A DNA stretch of 64,000 nt, from contig NZ_CABWID010000020.1 in NCBI RefSeq assembly GCF_902501965.1, positions 1 through 64,000 of the forward strand, read 5' to 3'. This document shows positions 26,250 through 33,614 of the stretch, one piece after another. How positions within the stretch are numbered: the stretch's first letter is position 1; the number at the start of each line of letters is the position of its first letter. Origin of the DNA: Collinsella sp. AK_207A (GTDB lineage: Bacteria > Actinomycetota > Coriobacteriia > Coriobacteriales > Coriobacteriaceae). Position numbers and translations under genes: made by a program. Below the pieces are notes generated by a model that did not search any database, was not told the origin of the DNA, and saw only the letters and a program-made list of their open reading frames with translations.

Positions 26250-26938
26250 GCGAATACCTCCCTGAAAAGACTGTCTACGCTCTTGCCGGTGCGCTCGCGC
26301 AGGTCTTCGGCAGACTCGTGAAGCACCACATGACCCTGCTTGAGGAAGACGACGTCGTCGAGCACACTTTCGATGTCGGCGATGAGGTGCGTTGAGATGA
26401 GCACGAGCGAGTCTGGCGAGTAATTGGAGATGATCGTGCGCAGAATGTAGTCGCGCGCCGCGGGGTCGACGCCCGCGATGGGCTCGTCAAGCAGGTATGC
26501 ATGGGCGCGTCGGCTCATCGTGAGGATGAGCTGGACCTTCTCGCGCGTACCCCGGGACAGCTCCTTGAGGCGGCCCGATGCGTCGAGCCCCAGGTCCGCG
26601 AGCATGCCCAGAGCACGCTCGCGGTCAAAGTCCGCGAAGAAGTCCTCGTAGTAGTCGAGCAGCTGCGCTGTGCTCATGTACTCGGGCAAAAAGTCGCGGT
26701 CGGGCAGGTAGGCCACCTTGGCCTTGGTCTTTACGCACGGAGCCATGCCCTCTATGAGGACCTGTCCCGACGTCGGCTTGATAAGGCCGTTTGCAAGCTT
26801 GATGAGTGTCGTCTTGCCTGAGCCGTTCGGCCCCAAAAGGCCAATCACCTTGCCCGCCTCGAGCGAGAGGTCGATGCCGTCGAGCGCCGCAACCTCCCCG
26901 TATCGCTTTGCCAGCGTCTTGCATTCCAGAAGCGCCAT
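26243..26938 (-). CDS. ABC transporter ATP-binding protein (YtrB/CcmA-like)
   Basis: A 231-aa ATPase: Walker A GPNGSGKTT near 37, Walker B AYLLDEP near 155, H-loop ISTHLI near 187. The signature is LSRGTREK instead of LSGGQ, a variant common in this branch. The C-terminus SVDSLFREVF is typical of bacitracin/lantibiotic-type exporters. It follows the GntR stop with a one-base overlap (TAATG). Confidence 0.9.
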   Translation of the reverse strand: MALLECKTLAKRYGEVAALDGIDLSLEAGKVIGLLGPNGSGKTTLIKLANGLIKPTSGQVLIEGMAPCVKTKAKVAYLPDRDFLPEYMSTAQLLDYYEDFFADFDRERALGMLADLGLDASGRLKELSRGTREKVQLILTMSRRAHAYLLDEPIAGVDPAARDYILRTIISNYSPDSLVLISTHLIADIESVLDDVVFLKQGHVVLHESAEDLRERTGKSVDSLFREVFAC

Positions 26939-27303
26939 TATCCTTCATCCTTCCAGGCGGCAACCGCCGCCACAATCTGATCGTCATCCATACCAATCGC
27001 GCGCAGCTTGCAGTAGAGGTCGGCAATGATCCCCGATGCGAGCTGCCCGCGTAGGACCTCGAGCACTGCGGCATCTTCCGTCACGTACCTGCCGCTCGTG
27101 CGCTCGGTGCGCAGGATGCCCTCCTGCTCGAGCTGTGCGAGGGCGCGCTGCATCGTGTTGGGGTTCACCCCCGCTTGAACGGCCAGGTCGCGCACCGAAG
27201 CGATCTTCTCTCCCGGGACGAGTCTGCCGCCCGCAACGTCAGACTTGATGCGCACGGCAATCTGGCGCCAGATGGGCAAACCGTCCGCAAAGTCCCATGG
27301 CAC
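26938..27303 (-). CDS. GntR family regulator (YtrA subfamily)
   Basis: About 121 aa: a winged helix (about 5-75, with PIWRQIAVRIKSDVAGGRL, VRDLAVQAGVNPNTMQRAL) and a short helical tail, the YtrA form without a large ligand domain. Such repressors control their own operon of ABC genes. I set the start at GTG 27303, eight bases after AAGGAGG; an ATG at 27309 is too close to that site. A long palindrome at 27317-27354 overlaps the promoter region and is its probable operator. Confidence 0.85.
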   Translation of the reverse strand: MPWDFADGLPIWRQIAVRIKSDVAGGRLVPGEKIASVRDLAVQAGVNPNTMQRALAQLEQEGILRTERTSGRYVTEDAAVLEVLRGQLASGIIADLYCKLRAIGMDDDQIVAAVAAWKDEG

Positions 27304-27316
27304 AGGCATCACCTCC

Positions 27317-27354
27317 TTGTCTTATTGTATTACTTAGATAGTACAGTAAGACAA
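27317..27354. promoter_or_regulatory. Probable YtrA-type operator
   Basis: TTGTCTTATTGTATTA (27317-27332) and TAGTACAGTAAGACAA (27339-27354) are inverted copies matching at 14 of 16 positions with a 6-bp spacer. It ends right before the GntR ribosome-binding site, so bound repressor would block the operon. Confidence 0.75.
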
Positions 27355-27398
27355 TAGCGGGGCCCGTCAAGCAAATTTCGTTGAGGACTCAGGTTGCC

Positions 27399-27546
27399 AT
27401 CGGGGACGTTCTTAAACGGCTAGCCGTCGGGGACAGTCTTCACAGCCGGGCGAGTGAACTGCGTCCCCAAGTGCCGGCAGGAAAGGAACGTCCCTAAGCG
27501 CCGAAAGAGTGTACCTTTTGATTAGTCGTTAAAAAACATCCCCGAT
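27399..27546. repeat. Small inverted-repeat element (MITE-like), copy 1
   Basis: About 148 bp. The left arm is ATCGGGGACGTTCTTAAACG; the right arm, ending CATCCCCGAT, is its near-inverse. The inside includes GTCCCCAAGTGCCGGCAG. Related copies lie at 28396-28513 and 29391-29480. No gene inside. Confidence 0.75.
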
Positions 27547-27653
27547 GACTAATCGTAAATTCGAACATGTGTTTGTGTTTTTACTCGTTTGGCGCTACAA
27601 TCGAAATAGGGATCATCCTCGATCTAAGGAAACGCAAATACTCTCCCACCTCT

Positions 27654-27699
27654 TTGAAACCGCCAGGGAAAGGAGTATACTTCTGCTTGACAGAAGTAT
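27654..27699 (+). promoter_or_regulatory. higBA promoter with overlapping operator
   Basis: TTGAAA (27654-27659), a 16-bp spacer and TATACT (27676-27681) make a strong sigma-70 promoter. ATACTTCTG and CAGAAGTAT (27677-27699) form a perfect 9-bp inverted repeat with a 5-bp spacer that overlaps the -10 box, a natural HigA binding site. Confidence 0.75.
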
Positions 27700-27707
27700 C
27701 AGATGCC

Positions 27708-27995
27708 ATGAAATTCAAAGACTCCGACATCGAGCTCTTTTGGATAGATCCCGAACGCTTCACTCCTCGTCGCGTCCCGCCAGACTGCCGGAAAGCTCTG
27801 TACAGGAAACTCCAGATCCTTGACGCCGCCTGCGATCTTAGGGATCTCCGAATTCCTCCGAATAACAGGCTGGAGAAGCTGAAGGGCGACCGGGCGGGAC
27901 AGTACAGCATCAGGGTCAACTCTCAATGGCGCCTCTGTTTTGCTTGGACCGATAAAGGACCCGAGAGGATTGAGTTCTGTGACTACCATCAATAG
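27708..27995 (+). CDS. higB: HigB-type toxin (RelE superfamily mRNA interferase)
   Basis: A 95-aa RelE-fold protein with the HigB ending: LEKLKGDRAGQYSIRVNSQWRLCF and FCDYHQ. Such toxins cut mRNA on the ribosome. The antitoxin gene overlaps its end by 17 bp in the usual toxin-first order. The ATG at 27708 has no strong ribosome-binding site; an in-frame TTG at 27687 is better placed after AAAGGAG but lies within the operator. The module sits between two copies of a small inverted-repeat element. Confidence 0.9.
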   Translation: MKFKDSDIELFWIDPERFTPRRVPPDCRKALYRKLQILDAACDLRDLRIPPNNRLEKLKGDRAGQYSIRVNSQWRLCFAWTDKGPERIEFCDYHQ

Positions 27996-28263
27996 CTACA
28001 TCTCCACGCCTGGCGAGATCCTCGTCGAGGAGTTCCTCGAGCCCATGGGGATATCTCAATACCGTCTGGCCAAGGCCATCCATAAGCCACAGTCCGCGAT
28101 TTCGGACATCGTTCACGGTCGTCGCTCCATTACGACCGAAATGGCATGGCTTCTTTCGCAGGCCCTTGGGACCACCCCGGAGTTCTGGCTCAACCTGGAA
28201 ATGACCTACCAGATCAAGACCTTCGACTCGAGCAAACTGCCGCCCGTAGTGGCTTGCTGCTAG
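27979..28263 (+). CDS. higA: HigA-type antitoxin (XRE family)
   Basis: A 94-aa helix-turn-helix antitoxin: TPGEILVEEFLEPMGISQYR then AIHKPQSAISDIVHGRRSIT, the VapI/HigA signature. It neutralises HigB and represses the operon. GTG at 27979, preceded by GAGAGGAT, is the best start and gives the usual 17-bp overlap with higB. An upstream ATG (27940) would add residues not found in the family. Confidence 0.9.
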   Translation: MTTINSYISTPGEILVEEFLEPMGISQYRLAKAIHKPQSAISDIVHGRRSITTEMAWLLSQALGTTPEFWLNLEMTYQIKTFDSSKLPPVVACC

Positions 28264-28267
28264 AAAT

Positions 28268-28392
28268 ACCAATCCCTACTTTATCTCGCTTTCCAAGCAG
28301 GTGAGACTGCGCCTTCGCTGCAGTGCTAGGACGCGCATCGCCGGCACGCTGAGCGGTGATGTCGCCAAAGAGCTCTGCGGCGAATGTGGGTA
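28268..28392. repeat. 125-bp degenerate repeat, copy 2
   Basis: Second copy of 24984-25108. The frame reads TNPYFISLSKQ then RLRLRCSART, so the first CxxC is lost, and a TAG stop follows ECG. It begins four bases after the higA stop and runs into the next inverted-repeat element. Confidence 0.8.
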
Positions 28393-28395
28393 GTC

Positions 28396-28513
28396 GTTGG
28401 ACGTTCTTAAACGACTAGCCGTCGGGGACAGTCTTCGCAGCCAGACGAGTGAACTGCACCCCAAGTGCCGGAAGGGTGTCCCTTTTGGCTAGTCGTTAAA
28501 GAACGTCCCCGAT
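28396..28513. repeat. Small inverted-repeat element (MITE-like), copy 2
   Basis: Left arm GGACGTTCTTAAACGACTAG, right arm CTAGTCGTTAAAGAACGTCC: inverted copies differing at one position. About 30 bp shorter inside than copy 1. Confidence 0.75.
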
Positions 28514-28520
28514 GACTAAT

Positions 28521-28616
28521 TTACGGGTTGATGCTCCCTCGCACCAGGCGGTCCTGGAACATCTTGAGCACCGGCGACTTGCCGCTACGACGCATGCAGA
28601 TCAGGTAGTAGACTTC
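28521..28616 (-). pseudogene. Short C-terminal gene remnant
   Basis: The minus strand reads YYLICMRRSGKSPVLKMFQD then RLVRGSINP and TAA. Its style fits the end of a LysR-type regulator, but 30 residues are too few to be sure. No upstream continuation. Confidence 0.25.
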
Positions 28617-28661
28617 AAGTTAATCGGGGAGTAGCATCTATGTTAATCAGGTAGTAGAGGC

Positions 28662-29213
28662 TGCGGCGTTGACACGAAGACGGCGCGCGACTGGCTCTCG
28701 ATACTCGAGACGAGCCACATCGTCTACCTGCTCGAGCCCTATTTCTCGAATGCGCGAAAGCGGCTCATCAAGACGCCGAAGCTCTACTTCCTCGACACGG
28801 GCCTCGCCTGCAACCTCATAGGCATCGACAGCCCGAAAGAGCTGATGACGAGCCCGCAGTACGGGGCGCTGTTCGAGGCCGCCATCATCGACGAGGCGCT
28901 CAAGACCTTCTATGCGGAAGGCGGGACGCCGCAGCTCTCGTTCTGGCGCGACGGCAATAAGAACGAGATCGACCTCCTCGTCCAGCGCGGTCTCAGGGCC
29001 GTGGAGGCCGTGGAGATCAAATCCTCTGCCACGTACAAGCCGAAGTACTTCGACGCGCTGGCCGGCATATCAGAGCGCGACCTCGGTCTGGACCCCTCTG
29101 CTCGCGCCGTGGTCTACGGCGGGAATGAAAACGCCGAGACGCAGCGCGGCGGGCTCGTGTCGTTTCGGAAGGCGTGGAGGCTCTTCTCCAGCGGCGCACT
29201 GGAGCATTGCTAA
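28662..29213 (+). pseudogene. DUF4143 AAA ATPase, C-terminal part only
   Basis: The open frame begins without a start codon (DTKTARDWLSILETSHIVYL) and runs about 180 residues: LYFLDTGLACNLIGI, FEAAIIDEALKTF and NKNEIDLLVQR, with the D...EIDLL...EIKSS restriction-like core. That is the last 40 percent of a DUF4143 ATPase; the Walker A half is absent. Stop codons lie directly upstream. Function lost. Confidence 0.8.
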
Positions 29214-29259
29214 GAGCTGTCCGCAAGATGGAGAGGGTGCCCTGGCAATATCGACGAAG

Positions 29260-29292
29260 GCCGCGTCTGAGATGCACTCGCCCAGACGCGGC
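29260..29292. terminator. Hairpin terminator beside membrane-protein remnant
   Basis: GCCGCGTCTG and CAGACGCGGC form a 10-bp stem. It lies just beyond the stop of the minus-strand remnant at 29305-29386 and probably once ended that gene. Confidence 0.6.
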
Positions 29293-29304
29293 AAGCCTGC
29301 TCCC

Positions 29305-29386
29305 CTACGCCTCGAACCGATCCGCGACGCGCACGACCGGGACCGCGCACAGCAGCGCGAGGGCGAACGCCAATATGAGTGTAGGC
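29305..29386 (-). pseudogene. C-terminal remnant of a membrane protein
   Basis: The minus strand reads LAFALALLCAVPVVRVADRF then EA and TAG: a last hydrophobic helix and a short tail, followed by a terminator-like hairpin. Upstream it is cut by the third inverted-repeat element. Confidence 0.4.
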
Positions 29387-29390
29387 GGCT

Positions 29391-29480
29391 GTCCCCGAGT
29401 GCCGGCAGAAAAGGAACGTCCCTAAGTACCGAAAGAGTGTCCCTTTTGACTAGTCGATAAAGAACGTCCCCGATGACTAA
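29391..29480. repeat. Small inverted-repeat element (MITE-like), copy 3, left arm missing
   Basis: Starts at GTCCCCGAGTGCCGGCAG, the inner part of copy 1, and ends with the right arm CTAGTCGATAAAGAACGTCC and CCGATGACTAA. The left arm is gone. Confidence 0.7.
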
Positions 29481-29639
29481 AGACTGGGAGTTCGATGCGA
29501 TTTCGTCCGCCTTTGCTCCGATGTCGCTTTCCGTTGCTTGCCGCAACGCCTCGTTGCGGGCAACAATCGGGCCGGGGCCTAGCGAAGGGTCCGCCTGCCG
29601 CTTCTCTTTGCCGGCTTGGCAGAGCTGGGCGAGCGCGAG

Positions 29640-29762
29640 GCAGGCGGCGCCTATGCCGAGCAGGCAAAGGGCGGCAAGCGCCAGGTGCCGTGCCTGTTCA
29701 TTGACGGCAAGCCGCTGTACGAGTCCAGCGACATCATCGCCTGGTTCGAGCAGAACGCATAA
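29640..29762 (+). pseudogene. Glutaredoxin-like C-terminal remnant
   Basis: The frame ending at TAA 29762 reads GGAYAEQAKGGKRQVPCLFI then DGKPLYESSDIIAWFEQNA. KRQVPxLxxDGxxLYESxxII is the GSH-binding half of glutaredoxin-like proteins. The CxxC active-site half is missing. Confidence 0.55.
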
Positions 29763-29872
29763 CAACCCCCGCGCGCCAAGCGTCCATCCAATACGGCACC
29801 ACTAACGCAGCAACGCACGCAAGGCGGCCCCGCTGTTCCAGCTGGGTCGCCTTATTTGTTCGTTACGTCTCC

Positions 29873-31136
29873 CTATGCTCCTAAAGTATCGAAGGGAACA
29901 ACTACAACGCCATCAGATCTCATACGAGCTATCCCACCGACGCCTACAATGACAGCCTTGACTGCCGGGGGCTTTTCTCCGCGCTCCGTCATCTTGCGTT
30001 CAAGCGCTAGAAGACTTGAAGCCGCTTGGTCTTCCTGCATGTAGCCGAGTTTCACCTCAAACGCACCCCAGGCACCGTCTTTACGTTGGACAATCAGATC
30101 GACCTCGAGATTGGAGTCGTCCCGATAATGCATGACCTCGGCGCCCATGAGGCGTGCATATACCAACATGTCATGCGTCACAAGCGATTCAAACATAAAT
30201 CCGAGCGTCTTTAGGTCAGACACAAGGGCTTCCGGCGTCGCTCCCAACGCCGCCGCCGCCAATGATGGATCAACAATGTGGTGCTTCTTTGCCGACCTGA
30301 TTCGTACCGGCGATCTTAGCGCGGGATTCCATGCGGAAATATCATCAACGAAGAATACCCTCGTCAACGCATCGATATAGCTGGAAACCGTTGAAGTAGA
30401 GATCGGCGCCAGTCCAGCCATTCCGGTATCTGCCACCACCGTCCTCTTCGCCGCCAGCGTTGCCTCATTGCGAGCCAGCGCGCTGATGAGCCTCCGGACC
30501 ATCTCTGGTTTGCGCGTCCGACCGTCTATCCGGCTCAAATCCTCGCTCGCCACGGCATCAATATACGATGACGCAATCATCATCGCTTGGCGATCCGTAA
30601 GCCTTGCGGCGACCGGCCATCCACCCCGGCACACCACTGAAGCGATATCCAAAACTGTTCCCGACGAAAGCCCTTCTGGTTTGGCTCCTTCAAACAATGC
30701 ACGTAAAGAAGTGCCCCCGCTGCTTTTTCCAAGCTCGAACTGCGTGAGCGTATCCATCCGCACGCGTCCAATTCTTCCCGCTCCGCTGTGCAATGGCTTA
30801 TTTAGGTCGAGCGGCGTCGCAGAGCCGGTGAGGAGAAATTGACCAGCTTCACCCCGGGCTCTGTCACATTCGTAACGAACGGCATCCCATAGGGACGGCA
30901 CTTCCTGCCATTCATCAATCAAACGCGGGCGCTCTCCCGCCAGCGCAGAAGTAACATCAAGCTCAGCAAGTCGCTTGTTCCGATATCCACCGGTTGGATC
31001 GGCAATATACAATTCCGATTTTGCCGCGCGCGGCAGACGTCGACTTTCCGCACCACTTTGGGCCTTCAACTAAAACGGCACCAAAGGTTTCCAAATTATC
31101 TCGTAGAAGCTTATCTGTCAGTTGTGCAATATACAC
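29873..31136 (-). pseudogene. DUF4143 AAA ATPase, frameshifted at a GC tract after Walker A
   Basis: From GTG 31136 (GAGGAAG upstream) the frame reads VYIAQLTDKLL and ETFGAVLVEGPKWCGKSTSA, containing Walker A. It then breaks at a GCCGCGCGCGGC tract near 31023-31034; the remaining 380 residues (ELYIADPTGGYRNK, RPRLIDEWQEVP with Walker B, LTGSATP, final VDLIVQRKDG nuclease-like core) lie in another frame to 29873. One dinucleotide or one base restores it. Two copies of a CGCGKTTTTCGAATGA motif (31167-31205) precede the start. The shift may be decay, slippage or a sequencing error. Confidence 0.8.
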
Positions 31137-31380
31137 CCTGCGCTTCCTCTAGTTAATTTCATTTTACGCGTTTTTCGAATGATTCGTTACGCGGTTTTCG
31201 AATGACGACGCATGCCGCTTGATATGGAGAGGGTCGGCTTCCAATCTGAACCCGCTACAGCAGATCCCCCAACACCTCTCGCCAACGCCGCCGAAGACGC
31301 TCGAGCGTCCAAGCTGCGTTGACGAGGCGCGTTGGAGAGCCCATCGGCGATGCCGGTGTTGTGCTGGATGTAGCCCTCGA

Positions 31381-31515
31381 CGAGGAGGTTATCTGTTTGA
31401 TGGGATTCGTATACTTCGAGGAGAAGATGGAACCGTTATCAGCGACGACGGCAAACCTATTCTTCAGTATGTATGGGGCAAGTACTGGGTAAACAACCAT
31501 GCACGCATTCTCAAG
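31381..31515 (+). pseudogene. Type I restriction specificity subunit (HsdS) fragment
   Basis: The plus frame reads LFDGIRILRGEDGTVISDDG then QYVWGKYWVNNHARIL. EDGxxI...GKYWVNNHAxxL is a block from the target-recognition domains of HsdS. About 45 codons remain; the frame then runs into the 68-bp repeat. No HsdM or HsdR is present. Confidence 0.55.
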
Positions 31516-31530
31516 GCTTCCTCAATCTAT

Positions 31531-31598
31531 TGCCGTTCACCGTCATCGACGGTGGGGGGCGGTAGGTCGAACCGACTCGATGGCCTCCTCGGCTGGGG
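31531..31598. repeat. 68-bp repeat shared with 25174-25241, copy 2
   Basis: Nearly identical to 25174-25241 in the same orientation. Here it lies between the HsdS fragment and a DUF4143 fragment, so it marks a recombination joint. Confidence 0.8.
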
Positions 31599-31599
31599 A

Positions 31600-31785
31600 A
31601 CGCGCCACCCAGATAGTCAGCCAGGTCTTGCGGATCATCCAACTTCACCGTGTAGGGCAGGCCACCATAGGCAAGGTAGCGGTTGAACAGGCTATCTGCC
31701 GGAACCTCCGGAAACGCCGAACGATATTCCGCAAAGGAGAGGGACAGCACATGAAGCTCAACGTACCTGCCGGTGAGTGCTGATG
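31600..31785 (-). pseudogene. DUF4143 AAA ATPase, middle fragment
   Basis: The minus strand reads ALTGRYVELHVLSLSFAEYR, FPEVPADSLFNRYLAYGGLP and DDPQDLADYLGG: the GRYVE...LSFxEF...YxxxGGLP stretch found in the centre of DUF4143 ATPases. Neither Walker A nor the C-terminal core is attached. Confidence 0.7.
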
Positions 31786-32060
31786 TTCTCCTGCAACGGC
31801 CTGGTGGGCACGAAGAACCGCTTCGGGCGCCACTCCGAGGAGTGCGGGGCCCGCGGCATGCGGCACAACAAGGCGCTGAAGGCCGTAGCCAGGAAGCGTC
31901 TCAAGGCCATCTACTCGATCATGAGGAGGCCGAGACCCTACGAGGAGCGGCCCGGGACATAGCCGGGGCGACGGGGGGGAGTCGGAAGGTGCGCCCGCCG
32001 GACGGGCGAAGCATGCCGCGACGGCGGCCCCGACAATCCAGGCCTTACTTGACAAGGACT
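31777..32060 (+). mobile_element. Transposase C-terminal fragment and IS end (IS110-like)
   Basis: An open frame to 31962 reads GRHSEECGARGMRHNKALKA then VARKRLKAIYSIMR and PYEE. The NKALxAVARKRLxxIYxxMR pattern fits the end of an IS110-type transposase. The sequence after it (CTTGACAAGGACTAAGGAGA, near 32050) looks like the element's tail. The front half is absent. Confidence 0.5.
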
Positions 32061-32090
32061 AAGGAGACACCCCCTCCCGCCACGCGATGA

Positions 32091-32930
32091 CTAGCTCCGC
32101 AAATTGTCCGGCTCGGCACCAGCGTAGAACAACTGCAAGCCAAGAGGATTCGTGAACTCGTTGGCCGACGCCGTCGTCCGCGCCATCTCAAACGAGGCCA
32201 ACGCCGAGTCGAACCCCGTGCAGCCCCAACCGGCAAGGCCCAGCACGAGCCCCGCACCGATCATGACAGCCGCCACGAGGTGCACGAGATTCCAAGTGGG
32301 ATGCATGGAACCCCACTCCCACCGGGGCACCTCGGAGCGAACGAAGGGGGACGCGACGGCGCGAGCGCACCAGACGATTGCCCTGACCAGCAGCTTCGAA
32401 GCGGCAACGGCCAGATGGATGCCGAACACCCCCACGCCGGCAACGGCGACGCCACAGCCAAGCCCCATCAGCGCGCCGGCGACGCTCCCCGCCTTGACGC
32501 CCGCCACAAGGTACAGGAGGCCGATGGGAGCCCCGAGTAGCATCGACGCGGCAATAGCCCATACAGCCACAAGCAGACCGAAGAGGCCAATGAAGCATCC
32601 GATGACCGCTATGATCACGCCGAGGGTCAGGGGAATCCACACGGGCGAACCGATCACGGCGGCCACGACGAACGCCACAAACCACGACCTCGGGGTCTTG
32701 GGCGACCTGAGCCGCGCCGCCGCCCGCGGGACGGCGGGCATCTCGGAGATGATGCGCGCCGCGGCCTCCGCCGGGGGCTCGAGCGACCCAACGGCCTCCT
32801 CCTCGGAGACACCCGCCTCGACGCGATCGTCGACCATCTCCTCGTAGAAGGAGACAGCACGATCAACCTCGTCCTTTGAGAACGCGGCAAGCCCCACCCT
32901 CAGCTCGGAGAGATACTCGTCCTTCGTCAT
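32091..32930 (-). CDS. DUF1700 family membrane protein
   Basis: A 279-aa protein. Residues 1-65 are the cytoplasmic DUF1700 head (MTKDEYLSELRVGLAAFSKD, FYEEMVDDRVEAGVSEEEAV). Four or five hydrophobic segments follow, then a short outer tail. DUF1700 proteins are almost always paired with PadR regulators and probably take part in envelope stress responses; biochemical function unknown. It overlaps the PadR gene by four bases (ATGA), so the two are coupled. Confidence 0.85.
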   Translation of the reverse strand: MTKDEYLSELRVGLAAFSKDEVDRAVSFYEEMVDDRVEAGVSEEEAVGSLEPPAEAAARIISEMPAVPRAAARLRSPKTPRSWFVAFVVAAVIGSPVWIPLTLGVIIAVIGCFIGLFGLLVAVWAIAASMLLGAPIGLLYLVAGVKAGSVAGALMGLGCGVAVAGVGVFGIHLAVAASKLLVRAIVWCARAVASPFVRSEVPRWEWGSMHPTWNLVHLVAAVMIGAGLVLGLAGWGCTGFDSALASFEMARTTASANEFTNPLGLQLFYAGAEPDNLRS

Positions 32931-33262
32931 GATTGCTTCCCCGTTCCATCAGTCGTGATTGCCGTCTCGATGTAGTCGTAGACCGCCCGGACCTCTGCGC
33001 GCTCCGCCCGGAACCGCTCGAGCGCCTCGCGCCCAGCCTCCGTGGCCAGGTAGTACTTGCGGAGCCTCCCGTTGTGCTCAGACGAGCGAACGGATACCTG
33101 GCCGGCCCTCTCAAGGCGCTTGAGCACCGGGTAGAGCGTCGACTCCGTGAGCCCCAGCGCCTGGGGCACGTTACGGATGATCTCGTAGCCGTACGACTCT
33201 CCCCCGCATACCGAGGCAAGCACGCACGCCTCCACGAAGCCGCGCTTCATCTGCGGGTCCAT
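32927..33262 (-). CDS. PadR family transcriptional regulator
   Basis: A 111-aa winged-helix protein of the small PadR subfamily 2: MKRGFVEACVLASVCGGESY, LTESTLYPVLKRLERAG and the GRLRKYYLATEAG wing. It likely represses its own operon with the DUF1700 gene and is released by an inducer. GAGGTGA lies before ATG 33262. A good promoter is found at 33306-33336. Confidence 0.9.
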   Translation of the reverse strand: MDPQMKRGFVEACVLASVCGGESYGYEIIRNVPQALGLTESTLYPVLKRLERAGQVSVRSSEHNGRLRKYYLATEAGREALERFRAERAEVRAVYDYIETAITTDGTGKQS

Positions 33263-33305
33263 CGCGTCACCTCATCTCATTCGCTGTAATACCCGTCGCT
33301 GTCTT

Positions 33306-33336
33306 ATACTATGCGTTATGTAGTGTGTTGTGTCAA
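33306..33336 (-). promoter_or_regulatory. PadR-operon promoter
   Basis: On the minus strand TTGACA (33331-33336) is followed by CATAGT after 17 bases or TAGTAT (33306-33311) after 19. The region between holds imperfect TAC/GTA symmetry that could bind PadR. Confidence 0.55.
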
Positions 33337-33420
33337 CAGGTATATGAGAAAGATGAAAGTCATTAGCTGATTGGGACGCGAACTCTCCCGGGGTCGGAAG
33401 ACGCTGCCCCTACCCCGCTG

Positions 33421-33613
33421 GGAGCTCGAAGGTGAAGGTCGTGAGGCGGCCGGGGTCGCTCTCGCAGGAGATGGAGCCGCCGAGGGCCTCGGCGCGGCGT
33501 CGGGCGATGGAGAGGCCGAGGCCGTAGCCCTCCGCGCCCGAGCCGCCCTCGTCGGCGTACTTGACCGCGTTGGCGAGCAGCTCGCCCAGCACGGCCGAGA
33601 GGTCGCCCACAGC
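33421..33613 (-). pseudogene. Duplicated 3' end of the histidine kinase gene, internally deleted
   Basis: Bases 33421-33544 match 36331-36454 (end of the kinase gene) with one difference seen, and 33545-33610 match 36594-36656 with a few. The 138 bp between are missing, an in-frame loss of 46 codons that includes the G1 box. Encoded peptides: [18 protein letters not shown] joined to [20 protein letters not shown]. No start; it lies on the far side of the hydrolase/TetR/GNAT insertion from the intact kinase. Confidence 0.85.
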
Positions 33614-33614
33614 G

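Noticed and set aside
31255-31500. Minus-strand open frame before the frameshifted ATPase
   Set aside because: It is antisense to the HsdS fragment, which has recognisable motifs, and shows none of its own.
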